64,000 nt of DNA from Martinezella hainanensis (GTDB lineage Bacteria; Pseudomonadota; Alphaproteobacteria; Rhizobiales; Rhizobiaceae): positions 496,001 through 560,000 of the forward strand of contig NZ_FMAC01000001.1 of the NCBI RefSeq assembly GCF_900094555.1, written 5' to 3'. Positions within the stretch are counted from its first letter, which is position 1. Each line of letters starts with the position of its first letter. Below the pieces are notes generated by a model. That model was not told where the DNA came from. It saw nothing but the letters and a program-made list of their open reading frames with translations, and did not search any database. The translations under genes and the position numbers were made by a program. This document shows, one piece after another, positions 59,940 to 64,000 of this stretch.

Positions 59940-60836
59940 ATGCCATTGGACTGGGATAAGCTGCGTATCTTTCACGCGGCTGCCGAAGCGGGTTCGTTCA
60001 CGCACGCGGCCGATAAGCTGCACTTGTCCCAATCAGCCATCAGTCGACAGGTCAGCGCTCTCGAGCAGGACGTCGGCATAAAACTCTTCCATCGCCATGC
60101 GCGCGGCCTCATCCTGACGGAACAGGGTGAGCTGCTTTATCGCACGGCCCATGACGTTCTCTTGAAGCTCGAGACGGTCAAGATGCAATTGACCGAGACG
60201 ACCGACAAACCGAGCGGCAAGCTGCGTGTCACGACGACAGTCGGCCTCGGCCAGGGCTGGCTCACCGACAAGATCCAGGAATTCTTGCAGCTCTATCCCG
60301 ATATGTCGATCCAGCTCATCCTCGATAACGAGGAGCTGGATGTGAACATGCGCCATGCGGATTGTGCCATCCGGCTGCGCCAGCCGCAGCAGTCGGATCT
60401 CATCCAACGCAAGCTCTTCACCGTGCATATGCACGTCTATGCAGCCCCCTCCTACATCAACCGCTACGGCGAGCCTCAGTCGGTGGAAGATCTGGACGAA
60501 CATCGCATCATCAGCTTCGGCGAGCCGGCACCGAACTATCTGCTCGACGTCAACTGGCTGGAGATCGCCGGCCGATCATCCGACAACAAGCGCATGCCGC
60601 ATCTGCAGATCAACAGCCAGACGTCGATTAAGCGCGCCTGCCTGCTCGGCATTGGGATCGCCGTGCTGCCGGATTATATCGTCGGCCGTGACCCTGGCCT
60701 CATTCAGCTGGCAATCAATGCAGACGTCCCATCCTTCGACACATACTTCTGCTATCCCGACGAAATGAAGAACGCGGCCAAGCTCAAGGTTTTTCGCGAT
60801 TTTATCGTAGCGAAAGCCCGTAACTGGAATTTCTGA
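59940..60836 (+). CDS. lsrB: LysR-family regulator LsrB
   Basis: A 298-residue LysR regulator. The helix-turn-helix is in the first 60 residues (FHAAAEAGSFTHAADKLHLS, then QSAISRQVSALEQDVGIKLF). The effector domain has VTTTVGLGQGWLTDKIQEFL. I chose the ATG at 59940 because GAGGGG precedes it. It sits after trxB and before two AbcR-type sRNA genes, as the LsrB/VtlR gene does in Sinorhizobium, Agrobacterium and Brucella, where it activates abcR and affects symbiosis or virulence. Cysteines are present at 142, 234 and 271; redox sensing by cysteines has been reported for S. meliloti LsrB. Confidence 0.9.
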   Translation: MPLDWDKLRIFHAAAEAGSFTHAADKLHLSQSAISRQVSALEQDVGIKLFHRHARGLILTEQGELLYRTAHDVLLKLETVKMQLTETTDKPSGKLRVTTTVGLGQGWLTDKIQEFLQLYPDMSIQLILDNEELDVNMRHADCAIRLRQPQQSDLIQRKLFTVHMHVYAAPSYINRYGEPQSVEDLDEHRIISFGEPAPNYLLDVNWLEIAGRSSDNKRMPHLQINSQTSIKRACLLGIGIAVLPDYIVGRDPGLIQLAINADVPSFDTYFCYPDEMKNAAKLKVFRDFIVAKARNWNF

Positions 60837-60897
60837 CGAAGGTAAGTCACTGATAACGAACTCTTTTTATGGCTAGTATATCAGCCACGCATATGAC

Positions 60898-60952
60898 GCA
60901 TAGCTGATATGCACAAATGAGAGTTGAAGCCTGCACATTTAACTACCATATC
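60898..60952 (+). promoter_or_regulatory. LysR-type box and promoter of sRNA copy 1
   Basis: GCAT-AGCTGAT-ATGC (60898-60912) is a dyad with N7 spacing, centred about 54 bases before the likely start of the sRNA. Eleven bases later comes TTGAAG (60924-60929), a 17-base spacer and CATATC (60947-60952). The same dyad and spacing recur before copy 2. An adjacent LsrB-type gene makes LsrB the candidate activator. Confidence 0.65.
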
Positions 60953-60958
60953 GCACAT

Positions 60959-61074
60959 AGCTGATGCACACGGTGGCTTTTCCTCCCAGTTCCACCGCAT
61001 TGGCTGTTCCCCTCTGGAGGTTTTTGACCTTCATACCTATAGGGCCCTGGTTTACTCCGGCGGCCCTTTTTTTT
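60959..61074 (+). ncRNA. AbcR-type trans-acting sRNA, copy 1 (alpha-r15 family)
   Basis: About 116 nucleotides, from the predicted start near 60959 to the T run after the GGGCC/GGCCC terminator hairpin (61042-61066, then eight T). It contains the anti-Shine-Dalgarno motif CTCCCAG (60983-60989) flanked by unpaired U and C tracts, the feature by which AbcR sRNAs repress ABC transporter mRNAs with Hfq. Size, terminator and position between lsrB and arsR match AbcR1/AbcR2 of Sinorhizobium and Agrobacterium. Which copy corresponds to AbcR1 or AbcR2 cannot be told. Confidence 0.87.
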
Positions 61075-61100
61075 GCCCTTTTGCCCCTGACGTTGCAAAC

Positions 61101-61155
61101 GCATAACTGCCATGCACAAAAAAGCATTGCGCACTGCACAAATTAGCATCATAAC
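61101..61155 (+). promoter_or_regulatory. LysR-type box and promoter of sRNA copy 2
   Basis: GCAT-AACTGCC-ATGC (61101-61115), then 11 bases, TTGCGC (61127-61132), a 17-base spacer and CATAAC (61150-61155). Spacing of box, -35 and -10 is identical to copy 1, although the -35 is weaker, so the two sRNAs may differ in strength or dependence on the activator. Confidence 0.63.
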
Positions 61156-61161
61156 GCACAC

Positions 61162-61278
61162 AGCTGATGCACACGGTGGCTTTTCCTCCCAGTTCCACCG
61201 CATTGGCTGTTCCCCTCTGGAGGTTTTGACCTTCACACCTATAAGGGCCCTGGTTTATTCCGGTGGCCCTCTTTTTTT
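61162..61278 (+). ncRNA. AbcR-type trans-acting sRNA, copy 2 (alpha-r15 family)
   Basis: About 117 nucleotides, nearly identical to copy 1 and shifted by 203 bases. It keeps the CTCCCAG motif (61186-61192), the second CCCCTCTGGAGG stem and a GGGCC/GGCCC terminator followed by a T run. Differences from copy 1 are a one-base deletion in a T run, a one-base insertion before the terminator and about four substitutions, mostly in the terminator loop. The target-binding parts are unchanged, so both copies should act on the same mRNAs. Confidence 0.86.
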
Positions 61279-61343
61279 GCCCAATTTCTAACCACGCGCT
61301 CCGGCTGCCTTGCAGAAAATAATATCTTGCGCCGCCCTTGATA

Positions 61344-61382
61344 TATCGAAAACAATCGATACATAAATCGAAATTATTCGAT
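61344..61382. promoter_or_regulatory. Two dyads over the arsR promoter
   Basis: TATCGA-N6-TCGATA (61344-61361) and ATCGAA-N4-TTCGAT (61367-61382) are perfect 6-bp dyads 19 to 57 bases before the arsR start. They overlap a likely promoter (TTGATA at 61338-61343 and ACATAA at 61361-61366). The position is ideal for autorepression by the ArsR-family protein encoded just downstream. Confidence 0.62.
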
Positions 61383-61400
61383 ATTCATGCGGTGAACGCC

Positions 61401-61694
61401 ATGGACAAGAACGAGATATTGAAAGCGCTGGCCAACCCGGCCCGGCTCGAAATCCTCAATCATCTGAAAGATCCATACGCCCATTTCCCGACTCAGGAAC
61501 ATCCTCTCGAGCTGGGCGTCTGTGCGAGCCAGTTCGAGCGCTGCGGCCTGTCGCAGTCGACCGTATCGGCCCATCTGAGCACGCTGCATCGCGCCGGCCT
61601 GGTGACGACGCGGCGCCTCGGCCAGTGGATTTTCTACAAGCGCAACGAGGAAACGATCGCCGAATTCCTCGCAGCCATGCAGAAGGAACTCTGA
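61401..61694 (+). CDS. ArsR-family winged-helix regulator
   Basis: A 97-residue ArsR-type repressor. It begins MDKNEILKALANPARLEILN, the typical start, and has the recognition helix in CGLSQSTVSAHLSTLHRAGL and a wing TTRRLGQWIFYKRNEE. Two cysteines (in GVCASQFERCG) precede the recognition helix and could sense thiol-reactive compounds instead of metals, since the usual metal-binding CVC motif is absent. It starts after two operator-like dyads and is followed 2 bases later by an MFS gene and then an OYE-type reductase, suggesting an electrophile-detoxification operon. Confidence 0.87.
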   Translation: MDKNEILKALANPARLEILNHLKDPYAHFPTQEHPLELGVCASQFERCGLSQSTVSAHLSTLHRAGLVTTRRLGQWIFYKRNEETIAEFLAAMQKEL

Positions 61695-61696
61695 AG

Positions 61697-62863
61697 ATGC
61701 CTCTTGCGCTTCTCGTACTCGCCCTCAGCTCCTTCGCTATCGGCACAACCGAATTCGTCATCATGGGGCTGCTGCCCGAAGTGGCTTCGGACCTTGCCGT
61801 GACGATTCCGCAGGCGGGCTGGCTCGTCACCGGCTATGCTCTGGCCGTCGCGATCGGCGCGCCGATCATGGCGGTCTCGACCGCGCATTTGCGCCGGCGC
61901 TCGGCACTCATCATGCTGATGGGTTTCTTCATTCTCGGCAATCTCCTTTGCGCCATCGCACCCAATTACTGGGTCCTGATGGTCGCCCGCATCGTCACTG
62001 CGCTTTGCCACGGTGCCTTCTTCGGCATCGGTTCGGTGGTCGCCGCCAGCCTGGTGCCGGAAGACCGCAAGGCCCGTGCGGTCGCTCTGATGTTCACCGG
62101 CCTGACACTCGCCAACGTGCTTGGCGTACCGCTCGGCACCGCGTTCGGCCAGGCTTTTGGCTGGCGCGCACCGTTCTGGATCGTCACGCTGCTCGGCGTC
62201 GCCTCGATCGCCGGTCTCATCGCCGTGCTGCCCAGGAATGAGGAGGCTCGCGAGGGCAGCCTTGGCCGCGAAATTGCAGCGCTACGTGGCCTTGGCCTCT
62301 GGCTGGCATTGCTGACGACCGTGTTCTTCTCGGCCGCCATGTTCGCGCTCTTCACCTACATCGCCCCGATGCTGCGTGATATCACCGGCGTGTCGCCGCA
62401 GACGGTAACCTGGACGCTGCTTTCGATTGGCGTCGGTCTGACGATCGGCAATCTGATCGGCGGCAAGCTGGCGGACTGGCGTCTTGGCACCACGCTTGCC
62501 GGCGTCTTCCTGGCGATCGCGGTGACCTCGGCGATCTTCAGCGTCACCATCCACTCGCTCATCGGTGCCGAGATCACGCTTTTCCTGTGGGCTGCCGCAG
62601 CTTTCGCAGCCGTGCCGGCACTACAGATCAATGTCGTCAACTTCGGCAAGGATGCCCCGAATCTCGTATCCACGATCAATATCGGCGCCTTCAACACCGG
62701 CAATGCGCTTGGCGCCTGGATCGGCGGCGTTGTCATCGACAAAGGCTTTTCTCTGGCTCAGGTACCGCTCGCCGGCTCGGCTATGGCAATCCTCGGCTTC
62801 CTGACCGTCTTGCTGACATTCGCGGCCGTACGTCCCAAGGGCGAAGCGCTCGCCTCATCCTGA
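61697..62863 (+). CDS. MFS transporter, AraJ/sugar-efflux-like
   Basis: A 388-residue major facilitator with 12 helices. The start MPLALLVLALSSFAIGTTEF and the motif GTTEFVIMGLLPEVA are characteristic of the AraJ/YdhP (arabinose efflux, DHA1) group. A conserved arginine-rich loop reads STAHLRRRSALIMLM. It starts 2 bases after the arsR stop, so translation is probably coupled. Relatives export sugars, purine analogues or drugs; here it probably exports the compound that the ArsR protein senses. Confidence 0.88.
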   Translation: MPLALLVLALSSFAIGTTEFVIMGLLPEVASDLAVTIPQAGWLVTGYALAVAIGAPIMAVSTAHLRRRSALIMLMGFFILGNLLCAIAPNYWVLMVARIVTALCHGAFFGIGSVVAASLVPEDRKARAVALMFTGLTLANVLGVPLGTAFGQAFGWRAPFWIVTLLGVASIAGLIAVLPRNEEAREGSLGREIAALRGLGLWLALLTTVFFSAAMFALFTYIAPMLRDITGVSPQTVTWTLLSIGVGLTIGNLIGGKLADWRLGTTLAGVFLAIAVTSAIFSVTIHSLIGAEITLFLWAAAAFAAVPALQINVVNFGKDAPNLVSTINIGAFNTGNALGAWIGGVVIDKGFSLAQVPLAGSAMAILGFLTVLLTFAAVRPKGEALASS

Positions 62864-62910
62864 TACTTTCCCTCCCTCCTTCTCCTCCCCCAATATAGAA
62901 AGGACGACCC

Positions 62911-64000
62911 ATGACCAAATTGTTCGAACCGACGAAGCTTGGCGATATCTCCCTTGCCAACCGCATCGTCATGGCGCCGCTCACGCGCAACCGCTCGCCA
63001 AATGCCGTGCCGAACGACCTGAATGTCAAGTATTACGCCCAGCGCGCCAGCGCAGGCCTCATCATCACCGAGGCAACGGCGATCACCCATCAGGGTCAGG
63101 GCTATGCCGACGTTCCCGGTCTTTACAGCAAGGAAGCGCTGGACGGCTGGAAGAAGGTGACTGATGCCGTGCATGCCAACGGCGGCAAGATCGTCGTGCA
63201 GATGTGGCATGTCGGCCGCATCTCTCACACGACTCTGCAGCCGAATGGCGGCAAGCCGGTCTCGTCGACCTCCAGGCGCGCTGAAAACTCAAAGACCTAT
63301 CTGGTCAACAGCGACGGCACAGGCGCCTTTGCCGACGTCTCCGAGCCGCGTGCGCTCGAAACCTCGGAAATCCCCGGTATCATCGAGGATTACCGCAAGG
63401 CGGCTCGCGCCGCGATCGATGCCGGCTTTGACGGCGTGGAAATCCACGGTGCCAACGGCTATCTGATCGACCAGTTCCTGCGTGGCGATGTCAACGACCG
63501 CACCGACCAATATGGCGGCTCGATCGAAAACCGTGCCCGCTTCCTGTTCGAAGTGGTCGATGTTGTCACCAAGGAAGTCGGCGCCGGCCGCACCGCGATC
63601 CGCCTCTCGCCGGTAACGTCATCCGGCGATGCTAGCGATCCGGCTCCGCAGCAGCTCTTCACCTATGTCGTCGAAGGTTTGGCGAAGTACGGCCTCGCCT
63701 ATATCCACGTCATCGAAGGCCAGACGGGCGGCAAGCGCGACTCCCTGCCCTTCGACTACGACGCCCTGCACGCAGCCTATAAGGCCGCAGGCGGCACGGC
63801 TGGCTGGATGGTCAACAATGCCTATACCCGCGAAATGGCGATCGAAGCCATCGAAAGCGGCAAGGCCGATGTCGTTGCCTTCGGCAAGCCGTTCATCTCA
63901 AATCCGGATTTCGTTCGCCGCCTGAGGGAAAACGCACCGCTCACCCAGTGGGACCAGGCGACGCTCTATGGCGGCGGCGCAAAGGGCTATGCCGATTATC
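62911..64000 (+). CDS. Old yellow enzyme-family alkene reductase (3' end beyond window)
   Basis: The first 363 residues of an FMN-dependent NADPH:alkene reductase of the OYE/NemA type; only a few C-terminal residues should be missing. Landmarks are the start MTKLFEPTKLGDISLANRIV, the PLTRNRSP loop, the substrate-binding His/Asn pair in EIHGANGYLIDQF and the DQYGGSIENRARF motif. These enzymes reduce electrophilic alkenes, N-ethylmaleimide and nitro compounds. AAAGGA precedes the ATG. It is 47 bases after the MFS gene and probably the third gene of the arsR operon. Confidence 0.92.
   Translation, partial: MTKLFEPTKLGDISLANRIVMAPLTRNRSPNAVPNDLNVKYYAQRASAGLIITEATAITHQGQGYADVPGLYSKEALDGWKKVTDAVHANGGKIVVQMWHVGRISHTTLQPNGGKPVSSTSRRAENSKTYLVNSDGTGAFADVSEPRALETSEIPGIIEDYRKAARAAIDAGFDGVEIHGANGYLIDQFLRGDVNDRTDQYGGSIENRARFLFEVVDVVTKEVGAGRTAIRLSPVTSSGDASDPAPQQLFTYVVEGLAKYGLAYIHVIEGQTGGKRDSLPFDYDALHAAYKAAGGTAGWMVNNAYTREMAIEAIESGKADVVAFGKPFISNPDFVRRLRENAPLTQWDQATLYGGGAKGYADY

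Larger units (their letters stand above)
60897..61280 (+). repeat. Tandem duplication of an approximately 200-bp regulatory/sRNA unit
   Basis: Two units with an offset of 203 bases, about 60897-61078 and 61100-61280. Each has a GCAT-N7-ATGC dyad, a promoter and an AbcR-type sRNA with terminator. From the transcription start to the terminator the copies differ at only about six positions, while the promoter parts are more diverged. Confidence 0.88.

Noticed and set aside
60943..61236. Minus-strand frames across the sRNA repeat
   Set aside because: They arise from the duplicated sRNA sequence; their repeated peptide (EGNSQCGGTGRKSH-like) is a by-product.

Overview
The window looks like a chromosomal segment of a member of the Rhizobiales, most likely Rhizobium sensu lato. 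This rests on gene content and order. A greA-lpsB pair is followed by an Lrp-type regulator, trxB, an lsrB-type LysR gene and two tandem AbcR-type small RNAs ending at an arsR gene, an arrangement known from Sinorhizobium and Agrobacterium. SIMPL, DUF930, DUF1127-like and FixJ-type proteins fit the same group. No database search was possible, so every assignment rests on motifs and family knowledge.

Region 1 (1 to about 7.6 kb) is one end of a prophage. Leftward genes encode a DUF1073 portal protein (cut by the window edge), the large and probable small terminase subunits, and several small early proteins. A CI/LexA-like S24 repressor is divergent from them. A 20-bp operator-like sequence lies on both sides of the repressor gene (19 of 20 bases match, opposite orientations), and a good leftward promoter overlaps the left copy. 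An ETFB-lysine-methyltransferase-like gene on the opposite strand may be cargo.

Region 2 (7.6-28.9 kb) is mixed accessory chromosome. It holds a DUF4440 protein, a FixJ-type two-component pair and a NitT/TauT-like ABC transporter with a fused double permease but no binding protein nearby. The transporter is preceded by a small gene whose ribosome binding site can be base-paired away. Next come a decayed BTAD/TPR regulator with two in-frame stops and a frameshift, a GNAT enzyme, tRNA-Ile2(CAU), a SIMPL protein, two paralogous small secreted proteins, YjbQ, DUF1428, a second GNAT, LysR and AraC regulators, MFS and EamA transporters, a B3/4-domain protein, a DUF930 envelope protein and an APH(3')-like kinase.

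Region 3 (28.9-43 kb) is housekeeping: rpoD, kbl-tdh (threonine to glycine), an SDR, dnaG-recQ, a yqeY-like gene and carA. dnaG and rpoD are separated by about 5.6 kb.

Region 4 (43-51 kb) lies between carA and carB. It carries an EVE-domain protein, a MATE pump, a Tet-type MFS pump, a divergent LysR/aldo-keto reductase pair, a YpfJ-like zinc metallopeptidase, and a divergent DUF2306 / membrane-LytTR pair.

Region 5 (51-64 kb) contains carB, greA, lpsB and a leftward lrp-glycan operon. Then come trxB-lsrB, two near-identical tandem AbcR-type sRNA genes each with its own promoter and an upstream GCAT-N7-ATGC dyad, and an arsR-MFS-OYE operon whose promoter carries two dyads. The sRNA unit is a roughly 200-bp tandem duplication, and the dyads are good candidates for LsrB binding sites.
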